Of a stretch of DNA of 64,000 nt, positions 1 through 10,305 are shown in pieces (position 1 is the first letter of the stretch; every line of letters begins with the position of its first letter). The position numbers were made by a program, and so were the translations under genes. The notes beneath the pieces were generated by a model. That model had not been told where the DNA came from, made no database searches, and saw only the letters and a list, made by a program, of their open reading frames with translations. This DNA is from Phaeovulum veldkampii DSM 11550 (GTDB lineage: Bacteria > Pseudomonadota > Alphaproteobacteria > Rhodobacterales > Rhodobacteraceae): assembly GCF_003034995.1 (NCBI RefSeq), contig NZ_PZKF01000002.1, positions 79,057 to 143,056 of the forward strand, read 5' to 3'.

Positions 1-314
1 GCAAGCTGCGCATCCGCCAGCGCAAAGAACGGTGCCATGGCAGCCGCGAATTTTGCGTCGCCCGCGCCGAAATGCGCCATGGCATTCAACACGATACCAA
101 CCCCCAGAACCACCACCAGATGCAGCCAGCGCCAGCCCCAGTCGCCCAGCGGCAACACCAGCGGCCCCGCCAGTGCAAAAACTGCAACCATCGCCAGAAC
201 CGCCCGGTTCGGAATTTTCATCGTCTTCAGATCAGACCACGCCACCCAGGCGCAGATCGGGGTCACCAGCACCAGAAACACCAGTGCCGCCTGCTGTGCG
301 TTTGCTCCCAGCAT
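1..314 (-). CDS. cpaA: Prepilin peptidase CpaA/TadV (partial, C-terminus off the left edge)
   Basis: Aspartic protease of the inner membrane that cleaves the leader of Flp prepilins. Translating the minus strand from the ATG at 314 gives 104 residues. Two hallmark motifs of A24 prepilin peptidases are visible: SDLKTMKIPN, with catalytic Asp28, and FGAGDAKF, with catalytic Asp86. Three hydrophobic segments lie around them (about residues 8-26, 40-55 and 64-80). It begins five bases past the stop of the upstream TPR gene, so it looks like the next gene of the Tad operon. The small size expected for CpaA (about 170 residues) means roughly 40% is missing. The identity is firm despite the truncation, because both Asp motifs are present at the right spacing. 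Confidence 0.9.
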   Translation of the reverse strand, partial: MLGANAQQAALVFLVLVTPICAWVAWSDLKTMKIPNRAVLAMVAVFALAGPLVLPLGDWGWRWLHLVVVLGVGIVLNAMAHFGAGDAKFAAAMAPFFALADAQL

Positions 315-319
315 CGCCG

Positions 320-1180
320 CTAGCCTCTTGCCACGCTGCCATCCAGCGCGGCCAGCGCGCGCGCGGCTTCGTCAAAATGCTGCGGATGGGTATCCACAGC
401 CTCTTGCAGCAGGGTCTTGCCGATCGTCACATCGCCCCGTTTGATCGCGCTCAGCGCGGCGGTATACAGCAATTGCGCCCGTTCGGTCTGGGTCATCGCC
501 ACCACCGGAAGGTCGTATTTGCCCTGCGCGGCGCGGGCCAGAACAAGGTTGTTTTTGGCGGTGAACAGGCTCGGCTCGTGCGTCAGCGCCTCAGCAAACA
601 GCTTGGCCGCGCCCGCGTAATCAGCCCGCGTCAGTTTGGAATAGCCCCAGTTGTTCAGCACGCTGGCCGGTTTTGTGGTTAGCCCGGCGGCGGTTTCATA
701 GAAACTGTCGGCTTTTTTCCAGTTCTTGTTCGCATCTGCCACCATCGCTTCCAGCCGGTAGCGTTGATAGGTTTCATGCGTGGGCGGGATCGCGTTCAGT
801 TCCGTTTCGGCACGCTTCCACTCGTTCATGCGGATCAGCGCATCGGCCAGATTGACCCGGTCATCGGGCACCGTCCCCGGCATCGCCACCACCTCGGTCC
901 AGACCTTGACGGCCTCTGCGGGGCGCCCGGCGCGCACCAGCGACTTGGCCAGCCCGCGTTTCAGGTCGATCCGGTCGGGGTTGTCGGCGCTGGCGCGGGC
1001 GAAATAGGCCACCGCCTCGGCGGGGTCGCCTACCGTCAGCATCACCTCTGACAGGTTGGTTTCGTCGATCACGTTCACGCTTTTCATGGCGCGGGCCACA
1101 TCGGCATCCGAGCCACGGTTGCACGCAGACAGCATCACAGCGCTGCCGATGCAGAACATCACAAGAATAGGGTGGCGCAT
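320..1180 (-). CDS. TPR-repeat lipoprotein of the Tad locus
   Basis: 286 residues. An N-terminal lipoprotein signal ends in LSAC (Cys20), followed by tetratricopeptide-like helical repeats across most of the protein (for example AEAVAYFARASADNP and YAGAAKLFAEALTHEP). TPR lipoproteins of Tad loci (TadD family) help assemble or stabilise the outer-membrane secretin. I chose the ATG at 1180 because AAAGGA lies nine bases upstream; an in-frame TTG at 1204 would add eight residues ahead of the signal sequence. It follows a second, shorter TPR lipoprotein gene in the same direction, so the locus carries a TadD pair. Which of the two is the functional TadD cannot be told from sequence alone. Confidence 0.8.
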   Translation of the reverse strand: MRHPILVMFCIGSAVMLSACNRGSDADVARAMKSVNVIDETNLSEVMLTVGDPAEAVAYFARASADNPDRIDLKRGLAKSLVRAGRPAEAVKVWTEVVAMPGTVPDDRVNLADALIRMNEWKRAETELNAIPPTHETYQRYRLEAMVADANKNWKKADSFYETAAGLTTKPASVLNNWGYSKLTRADYAGAAKLFAEALTHEPSLFTAKNNLVLARAAQGKYDLPVVAMTQTERAQLLYTAALSAIKRGDVTIGKTLLQEAVDTHPQHFDEAARALAALDGSVARG

Positions 1181-1207
1181 CTTTGTGCGTCCTTTTCTGC
1201 TCAAGCC

Positions 1208-1786
1208 TCAGTGCCGGGAGAGCAGCAGGTATTCACCATAGCCACGCCGCACCAGCGAGAATTCAGTGTTCTCGACCGGATCATAGGCAGATTTCTCGAT
1301 TTTTGCGAGCGCGCGCCGCAGATTTTCACGAATGTCGTCCGAACGGCCACTATCCAGCGCATAGGCGGTCTGGAACACGCGCGCCGCCTCGGCGGGTTTG
1401 CCGCGCTCCATCAGCACGACGCCAAGGTTATTCCACGCCGGAACAAAGGTTTCGTCCACCTCGGTGGCGCGGCGCAGGATGCGTTCGGCCTGCCCCAACC
1501 GGCCCAGCCGCAGATTGGCCGAGCCGATGGCCGACAGCACATCCACTGTCGCACCCTGCGTTCCGGCAGCGCGGTAATAGGCCTTCAGCGCCAGTTCATA
1601 TTCGCCCGCGGCCATCAGGCGGTGCCCCACCGTCAGCCCGTCCACCGCCGCGCCGCGCGCCACGCCGCTGGGGGCGTAGGGCGAGTCTTGGTCGGGGCGC
1701 ATCCCACCTGCCGACCCGCAGGCCGACAGCGCCAGCACAGCCAGCATCAGAACGGGGCGGGCGGCGCCGGGCCGGGGGGATGTCAT
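1208..1786 (-). CDS. tadD: Tad pilus assembly lipoprotein TadD (TPR)
   Basis: 192 residues. A lipoprotein signal peptide has the lipobox LSAC (Cys23), then come about three TPR units (LRLGRLGQAERILRRATEVD and PAEAARVFQTAYALDSG are typical). TadD is thought to act as a pilotin-like outer-membrane lipoprotein for the Tad secretin. It starts 4 bp after the stop of tadC and is followed 27 bp later by another TPR lipoprotein, all on one strand. This is the usual TadD position, after TadB and TadC. Confidence 0.82.
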   Translation of the reverse strand: MTSPRPGAARPVLMLAVLALSACGSAGGMRPDQDSPYAPSGVARGAAVDGLTVGHRLMAAGEYELALKAYYRAAGTQGATVDVLSAIGSANLRLGRLGQAERILRRATEVDETFVPAWNNLGVVLMERGKPAEAARVFQTAYALDSGRSDDIRENLRRALAKIEKSAYDPVENTEFSLVRRGYGEYLLLSRH

Positions 1787-1790
1787 CGAA

Positions 1791-2792
1791 TCACAGGGCG
1801 ATATTCATCGTGGCGAAGGTTTCCATCATGTCATGGACCGACGGACCCACAAGGATGATCAACAGCGGCGGCACCGTGAACATCATCGTGCCAAGAGTCA
1901 TCTTGGTCGGGATCTTGTTGGCGGCCTCTTCTGCGCGCATCACCCGTTTGTCGCGCATGTCGGCCGAATAGACCCGCAGCGCCTCGGCGATCGAGGTGCC
2001 GAAGGCTTGCGACTGGATCATCACGGTCACAAATGATTGCACGTCTGGCACCCCGGTCCGGTCGCCAAAGCCGCGCAGCACCTGCGCCTTGTCCTTGCCT
2101 GCCTTCAATTCATAGGCGATCAGCGCAAATTCCTCGGCCATGGCCGGATAGCCGGTCGCCAGTTCCTTGGCCACGCGGATGATGCCCTGATCCAGCGACT
2201 GGCCCGCCTCGACGCAGACCAGCAGCATGTCCAGCGCATCGGGAAAGCCGTTCTGAATGTCTTGATGGCGGGTTTGCACGCGCCGTTCGACCCAGTAGGT
2301 GGGCAGGTAGTAGCCAATGACGCCCGGCAGCAGCACCGCGATGACCATGTTGCTTGTGGTGACTTCGCCGCGGGTCGAAGCGATCAGCGTATAGACAACG
2401 CCCAGCGTCAACATTCCGATGCCCAGCACGAACTGGGCGGCGTGAAAGATGCGCACCGCATTTTTGCTGCGATAGCCCGCGCGCGTCATCTTCAGCAACG
2501 AGGCCGACATTTCCTGTTCGGTCTTGGGCTCCAGAAATTCAGCGAATTTTTGCAGCTTGTCCTTGCCGCCATCGACGCGCAGGCGCTGGCCCGGTGTCTG
2601 TGCCCTCGGGCGTGCCGCGCGCTCTGCCAGATTGGACTGGCGCAGCCTGTCCAGCGGATCGGGCCGTCGCTGCATCATCGAATAAAGCGCCAGCAAGATC
2701 AGAATGAACCCCAGGGCCGCGACGATGATGACCGGCCCAAGCGGACCGAGGGAGGGGGTCAGCTTCTCTGCCAATGCGGCAATACTATCCAC
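1791..2792 (-). CDS. tadC: Tad inner-membrane platform protein TadC (type II secretion F domain)
   Basis: 333 residues. One N-terminal transmembrane helix (about 18-40) is followed by a cytosolic linker, two more helices near residues 120-165, the T2SSF helical domain (about 180-300, with PDALDMLLVCVEAGQSLDQG) and a C-terminal helix. GspF-like proteins form the inner-membrane platform that couples the CpaF ATPase to pilin extrusion. It lies 10 bp downstream of tadB, its paralogue and likely heteromeric partner. Confidence 0.93.
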   Translation of the reverse strand: MDSIAALAEKLTPSLGPLGPVIIVAALGFILILLALYSMMQRRPDPLDRLRQSNLAERAARPRAQTPGQRLRVDGGKDKLQKFAEFLEPKTEQEMSASLLKMTRAGYRSKNAVRIFHAAQFVLGIGMLTLGVVYTLIASTRGEVTTSNMVIAVLLPGVIGYYLPTYWVERRVQTRHQDIQNGFPDALDMLLVCVEAGQSLDQGIIRVAKELATGYPAMAEEFALIAYELKAGKDKAQVLRGFGDRTGVPDVQSFVTVMIQSQAFGTSIAEALRVYSADMRDKRVMRAEEAANKIPTKMTLGTMMFTVPPLLIILVGPSVHDMMETFATMNIAL

Positions 2793-2802
2793 GCCGATCT
2801 CC

Positions 2803-3771
2803 TCAGACCTTGATGTTGACCATGGCCCGCATGAACAGCACGTTCACGCCGAGCATCGTGAAAACCGCCAGCGCGGCCGGGATGAAGGCGGGGGCGTCCT
2901 TTACCGTATCGTAGAAATCGGGCTTGGTCAGCTGGATGATGACCAGCACCATCAGCGGAAAGGCCGACAGGAAGTTGCCCGACCATTTTGCATCGGCAGT
3001 AATCGCCTTGACCCTGCGAAACAGCCGGAACCGTGCGCGGATCACCTTTGACAGCCCTTCCAGAATCTCGGCAAGGTTGCCGCCAGATTGGCTCTGGATC
3101 GACACCGAAACGGCCAGAAAGCGCAAATCCTGCATATCCATCCGTTCGGCCAGATCGCGCAGGCTTTCGGCCACGTCGCGGCCATAGGCCGCCTGATCGG
3201 CGATGATGCCAAATTCCGATCCCATCGGGTCGGGCAATTCCTTTGCCACGATCTGGATTGCGGCCGAAAACGGGTGGCCCACCCGCAACGACCGCACCAT
3301 CAGTTCGATCGCGTCGGGCAGTTGCTCTTCGATCATCGACATGCGCTTTTTGGCCTTGCTGTTGACCCACAGCACAACGCCGCCCACGCCCATCACCACA
3401 GCCACCGCCACACGCACCGGCGCGGCGGCACTGGTGCCGATCGACAGACCCAGATAGGCCACCGCAACCAGCAGCGCCATCACCGCGATCAACGCCTTGG
3501 GCGAAAACGCGATATTGGCCTTTTGCGCCTTGTCGGCCAGCATAGAATACAGCGGTATTCCGCCCGCATTGCGGTGCTGGTTCATCTCTTTGCGAAGCTG
3601 TTCCAGAACCTCTTCGCGGCGCCCGCCCTTTTCCAGCAGTTCCAGCCGCCGGTTGACCCGCTTGTTCAGCGAGATCGACTTGCCATAGACCAGCAGATAG
3701 ATGCCCTCGACCAGCAAGAGCACGGCCAGAAAGATCAGGCCATAGATGATCGGCGTTGGGCTGATGATCAT
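2803..3771 (-). CDS. tadB: Tad inner-membrane platform protein TadB
   Basis: 322 residues. It opens with a transmembrane helix (about 7-25), then a basic cytosolic stretch with the canonical LEKGGRREEVLEQLRKEM. A membrane pair lies at about 85-135, the T2SSF domain follows (PDAIELMVRSLRVGHPFSAA), and the protein ends in two helices (about 250-315). It begins 11 bp after the cpaF stop. This cpaF-tadB-tadC order is diagnostic of Tad systems. An alternative longer frame covering the same DNA is a shadow. Confidence 0.93.
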   Translation of the reverse strand: MIISPTPIIYGLIFLAVLLLVEGIYLLVYGKSISLNKRVNRRLELLEKGGRREEVLEQLRKEMNQHRNAGGIPLYSMLADKAQKANIAFSPKALIAVMALLVAVAYLGLSIGTSAAAPVRVAVAVVMGVGGVVLWVNSKAKKRMSMIEEQLPDAIELMVRSLRVGHPFSAAIQIVAKELPDPMGSEFGIIADQAAYGRDVAESLRDLAERMDMQDLRFLAVSVSIQSQSGGNLAEILEGLSKVIRARFRLFRRVKAITADAKWSGNFLSAFPLMVLVIIQLTKPDFYDTVKDAPAFIPAALAVFTMLGVNVLFMRAMVNIKV

Positions 3772-3782
3772 GTCCGGGCCTT

Positions 3783-5216
<1,434 letters not shown>

Positions 5217-5226
5217 CGGCGGTTCC

Positions 5227-6486
5227 TCAGATGCTGACGGCTTCCGCGGCGCGGTTCAGATCATAAAGCGACCTGGCGAGCTTGGCGATATCCTTGCGAA
5301 GCGGGTTCTTGGCGGCGGCCTCAGACAGGGGCAGGCCGTGGTCATTGGCCTCTGTCACCTGTTTCCCGCCATCCGTCAGTTGCAACTCAATCGAGATATC
5401 AAGGCTTTCCGCCAACCGCCGCACGCGCGATTTTGCGCTGAGGTCGGTGAATTTCGGCCCCCGGTTCAGCACATAGCGCAGACGTTCGGCAGGAAGCCCT
5501 TCGGATTTCAGCGCCCGGATCATGCGCAGCGTGTTCTGCGCTGACCGCAAATCCAGCTCGATCAGGGCGAAATACACATGCGCCGCGTTCAAAACCGTTT
5601 CGGTCCAGGTGACGACCGTCGTCGGCATGTCGATCACGACAAAGTCGAAATTCGCTCGCGCCATGTCGATCAGGCGCTGGATGTCTTCGGGGCCGACGAT
5701 GTCAAGCGGCACCATGTCGGCGGGGGCTGTCAGAACCTGAAGCCGGTCGTTGAAGGTGCTCAGCGCCTGAACGAAGCTTTCAGAGTCCATGCGCGACGTG
5801 TCGGACAGCAGTTCCAGCACCGCCTCGCGCCGGGGCAGGTCAAGATAGGTCGAGACGCTGCCATATTGCAGGTCGAGGTCCAGCAGGCAGACCCGCGGGC
5901 CGCCTTTCTTTTCGCAATTGGCCAGTTCCCACGCCAGATTGACGGCAAAGGTCGTGGCGCCCGCACCACCCGCCAGCCCATGCACCGGGAGGATAACGCC
6001 ATCCTTGCCCCCCGTCGCGGTGAAGGCAGGGGCGGTGTCGCCCAACAGCGGCAGGCGCTGATCGGGAATCGGGGCCTTGGTCTGCGACAGCCGCTCGATC
6101 GCCTCATGCAGGGCGCCATCGGGCAGCGGATATGGCACGAAATCATCCGCCCCCTGACGCAACAGTTGATGCAGGGCGATCGGGCTGACATCTTCGGCGA
6201 TCACAATCACCCGGATGCCGCGGTCGCGCGCAGCCACGATGATGTCCGCGACGCGGGCCAGATCGCCCTCATCCTCGCCATTGACCGCGATTGCCACAAA
6301 TTCCAGCGCTGCCGCGTCTGGCTGCGCCAGAAACAGTATCGCATCGTCAAAGGTCAGGTCGCCCCAGCTTTCGCCAAGTTCGGCCTCCATATCCTCGATC
6401 AGCAGATCGAAATTTGCGACATCGCGCGAGATCGTACAGGCTACGATCGGGGCGGGTTCTGGCTTCATTACTGCAGTTGCGCTCAT
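5227..6486 (-). CDS. cpaE: Pilus localisation protein CpaE/TadZ (ParA/MinD-like, atypical Walker A)
   Basis: 419 residues. An N-terminal receiver-like domain without an obvious phospho-acceptor (about 12-135) is fused to a MinD/ParA-type domain. The P-loop reads LAGGAGATTF (171-180), so both lysines of the deviant Walker A consensus KGGxGKT are missing. The switch segment VCLLDLDLQYGSVSTYLDL remains. TadZ proteins place the Tad machine at a cell pole. The ATG at 6486 is favoured because AAGGA lies nine bases upstream; the open frame continues upstream to 6552 without a better ribosome site. A 239-bp gap separates it from the upstream ompA-like gene, so it may have its own promoter. Confidence 0.88.
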   Translation of the reverse strand: MSATAVMKPEPAPIVACTISRDVANFDLLIEDMEAELGESWGDLTFDDAILFLAQPDAAALEFVAIAVNGEDEGDLARVADIIVAARDRGIRVIVIAEDVSPIALHQLLRQGADDFVPYPLPDGALHEAIERLSQTKAPIPDQRLPLLGDTAPAFTATGGKDGVILPVHGLAGGAGATTFAVNLAWELANCEKKGGPRVCLLDLDLQYGSVSTYLDLPRREAVLELLSDTSRMDSESFVQALSTFNDRLQVLTAPADMVPLDIVGPEDIQRLIDMARANFDFVVIDMPTTVVTWTETVLNAAHVYFALIELDLRSAQNTLRMIRALKSEGLPAERLRYVLNRGPKFTDLSAKSRVRRLAESLDISIELQLTDGGKQVTEANDHGLPLSEAAAKNPLRKDIAKLARSLYDLNRAAEAVSI

Positions 6487-6692
6487 TACCTGTCGTCCTT
6501 CCATAGGCGGTCGCCTTGGGGGCTGATGGTCGCTTGCCATGTTTTTCGTCAACGCCCCAGCGCGGCCATCTGGCGCATCACAGATCGCGCGCCACTCCTG
6601 CCAAGTTTCAGAGTTGCAGCTAATCTTGGCGACATTGGGGCCAAAAAACCGTAATTGTGCGGTTTGCTTACACGATCTTGGGCAGCGCAGGC

Positions 6693-6716
6693 CCCCGGCC
6701 TGAATGCTGGCCGGGG
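6693..6716 (-). terminator. GC hairpin after the OmpA-type gene
   Basis: An 8-bp perfect stem CCCCGGCC/GGCCGGGG around an 8-nt loop, 10 bp past the stop of the OmpA lipoprotein gene. There is no U tract, so it may only attenuate or stabilise the upstream message rather than end it. It separates the pilin/secretin half of the Tad locus from the motor half. Confidence 0.4.
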
Positions 6717-6725
6717 CGCAAGGCG

Positions 6726-7382
6726 TCAGTTGCCGCCAAGGCCGGTGACGGCCTGATCGGTCTTGCCACCCTGCTGTTGCCAGGCGGCGCTTTCCACATA
6801 ATCGCGGAAGATGATCTGGGCATATTTGCCGTTCAAGACCATCGGATGGCTGTTCACAAAGCCCGAGACCTCGGTGACTGTGCGGCGGTTGCGCACGTCT
6901 TCGCCCGGCGTGTAAACCAGCGGCCGGGTTTTGCCATAAGACACCACAGCCTCCAGCCGCGAGCGGGAAATTCCCTGCGATGTCAGAAAGTTGACCACGG
7001 CGTGGGCGCGCCGCATTCCCAATGCCTTGTTATAGCCTTCCGACCCGACAAGGTCGGTGTGCCCATAGACGCGAAACCGGACCTCGGGGAACTGGCGAAT
7101 CCAGTCGGCCTGGCGCACCAGCGCCGCCCGTGCGGTGCCATCCAGCACAGCGCTGTCGAAGGCAAAGTTGACGGTGCTGGGCACCTCGGCTGCAAAGCGC
7201 TGGTTCAGGTTGACAGTGTAATCCCGATGACCTGACTGGATCAGGGTGTTGTTCATCGTCGCGTTGCCGAAATTGCCGCCGTCAAGCTGCGAACCGGCCT
7301 CTGCGTTGAAGGTGGCGGGGTTGCACCCCGCAAGGCCGGAAAGGGCCAGTGCCAGAACGACGATTCTGCCGGAAACCTGCAT
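6726..7382 (-). CDS. OmpA-family lipoprotein in the Tad locus (CpaD position)
   Basis: 218 residues. A lipoprotein signal ends in LAGC (Cys20). The C-terminal half is an OmpA/MotB peptidoglycan-binding domain, with VNFAFDSAVLDGTARAAL, YGHTDLVGSEGYNKALGMRR and the closing NRRTV. It sits 4 bp downstream of the secretin gene, the place where many Tad loci carry CpaD. Inference: it ties the outer-membrane secretin to the cell wall. The domain assignment is firm; the pilus role rests on position. Confidence 0.85.
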   Translation of the reverse strand: MQVSGRIVVLALALSGLAGCNPATFNAEAGSQLDGGNFGNATMNNTLIQSGHRDYTVNLNQRFAAEVPSTVNFAFDSAVLDGTARAALVRQADWIRQFPEVRFRVYGHTDLVGSEGYNKALGMRRAHAVVNFLTSQGISRSRLEAVVSYGKTRPLVYTPGEDVRNRRTVTEVSGFVNSHPMVLNGKYAQIIFRDYVESAAWQQQGGKTDQAVTGLGGN

Positions 7383-7386
7383 CGCC

Positions 7387-8790
7387 TTACTCCATCACAT
7401 AGCCATAAGAGCCGGAAAAGTCCTGCCGCGCCACCTCTGCTGCGGGGCCGCTATTGCGTGCCCCCGCAGAGGTGCGGCCCAGCAGGAACAGTTCGCTTTC
7501 GCTGGGTGGGCGGACCCGGTCGGTGGGCAGCGCCAGCGCCTCGCCGCGGGTCGGCGTGACCAGATGCGGGGTGACGATGATCACCAGTTCCGATTGCTTG
7601 CGTTCATAGGCCGCCGAGCGGAACAGCGCGCCCAGCACCGGCACATCGCCCAGCCACGGGATCTGTGAATTCAGGTCGGTGAAATCGTCCTGCAACAACC
7701 CGGCAATGGCAAAACTCTCGCCGTCGCGCATTTCAACCGTGGTCTGCGCATCGCGCCGCTTGAAGGCATTGACCGAAAAGCCACCATTAGCCACCGTCAC
7801 CGTGGTGTCGATCGCCGAAACGGCAGCCTGAATTTCCAGGTTGATGATGTCGCCATCGACCACCCGTGGAACAAAGGCCATTTCCACGCCGAAGGGTTTG
7901 TATTCGATGGTGATGCCATCATCGCTGGAAACCGGGATCGGGTATTCGCCCCCCGCCAGAAACTTCGCCTCTTGCCCCGACAGGGCAGTCAAGTTCGGTT
8001 CGGCCAGTGTCCGCACCATGCCCTTGGCCTCCAGCGCCTCCAGCAGGACCGCAATCCCGACCTCCCCAATCGAAAACCCGGTGCCGATCCCGCCCAGCGA
8101 CTTGCCGCCCAACGGAATGGTCGAGCCATCAAAGATCGCGTTGATGCCGTTGATATTGTTGTTTGCGCCCGACAAAACCCCGTCGCTGCCAGCCGAGGCG
8201 ATCCCCAGTGACGCGGACAGATTTTTCGACACCGAGCGTTGCATCTCGGCAAACCGCACCTTCAGCATGACCTGCTGGGTCCCGCCCACGCTCATCAGGT
8301 TGGAGACACGGTCGGGTGCGTAGCGTTGCGCCAGTTCCAGCGCACGATCCAGTTTCGCTGTCGAGGATACTGTGCCCGACAGCACGATACCATCGTTTGC
8401 GGTGCGCACCTCGATCGGCTCGCCCGGAAGGATCTGGCGCAGGCGTTCCTTGAATTCACCGATGTCGGGGGTGACCTGCACCTCGACGTTGGTGATCAGG
8501 TTGCCGTCGGGGCCAAGGATCGTCATCGTCGTGCGACCGGGCACTTTGCCCAGCACATAGATGGTGCGGTCCGACAAGGTGGTGATATCGGCGATGCCGG
8601 GGTTGGCAATCGACAATTCCGCAAAGGGCTGATCGCTTTCGACCACCACGGCACGGTTCATAGGCACGTTCAGCGGGCTGGAGGTGGACCCCGACATCAC
8701 ACGCAGCGTTTCTGCGCTGACAGGCATGACCGCCCCGATCACAAGAGAAGTGCCCAGCAGGCAAGCCCCGAATATTGCTCGTACTTTCAT
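7387..8790 (-). CDS. cpaC: Tad outer-membrane secretin CpaC/RcpA
   Basis: 467 residues. A Sec signal peptide cleaves after PVSA (residue 26). The N-terminal pilus/MSHA-type domain (about 27-110) is followed by a BON-like segment (about 108-165) and the secretin domain (about 185-400, with VMLKVRFAEMQRSV, TALSGQEAKFLAGGEYPIPV and PWLGDVPVLGALFRS). Secretins form the gated outer-membrane pore for the pilus. I start at the ATG at 8790, with AGGA five bases upstream. The longer open frame to 8898 would put a charged 36-residue stretch ahead of the signal peptide. Confidence 0.94.
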   Translation of the reverse strand: MKVRAIFGACLLGTSLVIGAVMPVSAETLRVMSGSTSSPLNVPMNRAVVVESDQPFAELSIANPGIADITTLSDRTIYVLGKVPGRTTMTILGPDGNLITNVEVQVTPDIGEFKERLRQILPGEPIEVRTANDGIVLSGTVSSTAKLDRALELAQRYAPDRVSNLMSVGGTQQVMLKVRFAEMQRSVSKNLSASLGIASAGSDGVLSGANNNINGINAIFDGSTIPLGGKSLGGIGTGFSIGEVGIAVLLEALEAKGMVRTLAEPNLTALSGQEAKFLAGGEYPIPVSSDDGITIEYKPFGVEMAFVPRVVDGDIINLEIQAAVSAIDTTVTVANGGFSVNAFKRRDAQTTVEMRDGESFAIAGLLQDDFTDLNSQIPWLGDVPVLGALFRSAAYERKQSELVIIVTPHLVTPTRGEALALPTDRVRPPSESELFLLGRTSAGARNSGPAAEVARQDFSGSYGYVME

Positions 8791-8980
8791 TGTGATCCTG
8801 CCTCTCCGATCACGTTTCTTGTCGGATCTTGCGCCCGATTGAGCGGCCTTTGCAGCCTTTTCCGTTCGCAGGATGAGTGAGATGAAAAAGTTTTGCAATA
8901 ATCAAACGATTGGCACCTGTCTTTCGCGCAATTTGGTGGGAATCGTGCAACGCCTGCCGGATCGGGCCAATCCGGGACTT

Positions 8981-9850
8981 TCAATCCGGGCAGGGAATTT
9001 CGGTTTCGATCATCTCGCCCGCCTTGCGGGTGCGAATGGTGCAGACCTTGGGCGCTTCGGTTTCAACGATCTCTGCGCGCTCGATGCCCAGCAGGCGGTT
9101 GCGGTCGATCTCGATGGCGCCGACGGCGGTATCATCGCCGGTGCCGACCAGCGCCAGCGTCAGCCGCCCGGTCGATTGTGCCAGCGTCAGCGCGGCCACC
9201 TGTTCCGAGGTCACCTCGGCGGTGACCGTGCGCGCCTGCACCGTTTCTGCCGCGCGGTCCGCGTCGGCGCTTTGGTCGATGGCGATCAGTTTCAGGTTGG
9301 TGTCGATCAGTTTTGACACCTCGCGGTCGCCAGAGCGGCCAAACCAATACACATCAACCCGGTCGCCCGGTCGCAAGAAACCCGAAACACTCGATGTCGC
9401 ATCGACGCTGATCGTGAATGCCCGCATGTTGGGCGCAAGGCTGGCGGTGATGCCGGCGCCCACGCCGGGCGCGGTGATCTTGGTTGCCAGCAGCGGTTCA
9501 TAGGCCGCCAGGCTGCGCAGCGTGGCCCGTGGGCGGGTTTCGCCCTCGACAAAGACGGCGCGGGCCTGTTGTGCCTGCGGTTGCGGGGCGATGATCGTTG
9601 CGAATGTGCCTTCGGGCACCTTTCCCGCCTGCACCTTGACCACGTCAAGATCTGCTGGGGAAAAGCGTTCGCCATATTTCAGCGGGCGCTTGATCACGAC
9701 GACATCGACGAGTTGCGGTGCCCGCGCCTGTGCGGCCAGCAGCATGTCGCGTTCCATCTGCGTCTGCGCGATAAAGCCCTGCGCCATGTAGACCGCAAAC
9801 CCCGCAAGGGCGATCCCGAGCAGCAGCACCAACCCGAACACCAAGCGCAT
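8981..9850 (-). CDS. cpaB: Tad pilus assembly protein CpaB/RcpC (SAF domain)
   Basis: 289 residues. One N-terminal membrane anchor (about 3-22) is followed by a SAF domain (about 45-115, VVIKRPLKYGERFSPADLDV) and a CpaB/RcpC C-terminal domain (about 120-225, with MRAFTISVDATSSVSGFLRP and GDRVDVYW). RcpC-type proteins are periplasmic and work with the secretin. The gap to cpaC is 190 bp and the gap to the nearest flp gene is 260 bp, with no other gene in either. Confidence 0.93.
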   Translation of the reverse strand: MRLVFGLVLLLGIALAGFAVYMAQGFIAQTQMERDMLLAAQARAPQLVDVVVIKRPLKYGERFSPADLDVVKVQAGKVPEGTFATIIAPQPQAQQARAVFVEGETRPRATLRSLAAYEPLLATKITAPGVGAGITASLAPNMRAFTISVDATSSVSGFLRPGDRVDVYWFGRSGDREVSKLIDTNLKLIAIDQSADADRAAETVQARTVTAEVTSEQVAALTLAQSTGRLTLALVGTGDDTAVGAIEIDRNRLLGIERAEIVETEAPKVCTIRTRKAGEMIETEIPCPD

Positions 9851-10062
9851 TCTGTCACCCTTTCCGCCGTTTCCGACCCGCAGTTCAACTTGCGCGCCTC
9901 GTCGTAGCTTGTGTCATGAAGCGCAACCATGGCCCAAGATAAAGCTATTTGTGGCCAATTTGAGGGTGCGCGTGATCATGGCCGCGATCTGCGTTTGAAA
10001 AACAACACTACCCCGCACCGGCCAGGGCCTGCGGGATCATGTCGGCCTGGCACAGGGCAACG

Positions 10063-10097
10063 CCGCGCCTTGGGCCACGCTTGGCCTTCGGGCGCGG
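10063..10097 (-). terminator. Two-tier GC hairpin after the first flp gene
   Basis: An outer 7-bp stem (CCGCGCC/GGCGCGG) encloses an inner GGCC/GGCC stem, 14 bp beyond the stop of the flp gene nearest cpaB. There is no U run, so it fits an mRNA-stabilising or attenuating hairpin as well as a terminator. Confidence 0.35.
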
Positions 10098-10110
10098 GCT
10101 GCAATCACCG

Positions 10111-10305
10111 TCAGAATGCCGTGGTGATGATGTCGTTTTCCAGTTCGTCGGCGATTTTGCTGGTCAGCGAGCCGACGCCGCCGCGAACGACGTTCAGCGC
10201 GGCAATGCCAAGCCCGACAACCGCGGCGGTCAGCACGACCCAGTCAACGGTCACGGCGCCGTCTTCTTCCCGCTCCACACGCTTCAAGATTCTGAAGATC
10301 TTCAT
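10111..10305 (-). CDS. flp: Flp family type IVb pilin (copy 1)
   Basis: 64 residues. A short basic leader MKIFRILKRVEREEDG is followed by a hydrophobic helix that starts AVTVDWVVLTAAVVGL. Cleavage by the prepilin peptidase is expected after the Gly. Positions +5/+6 are Asp-Trp where classical Flp pilins have Glu-Tyr. The ATG at 10305 has AAAGGA seven bases upstream. It is the pilin gene closest to cpaB. The mature C-terminus carries several Ser/Thr (GVGSLTSKI, IITTAF). Confidence 0.9.
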   Translation of the reverse strand: MKIFRILKRVEREEDGAVTVDWVVLTAAVVGLGIAALNVVRGGVGSLTSKIADELENDIITTAF

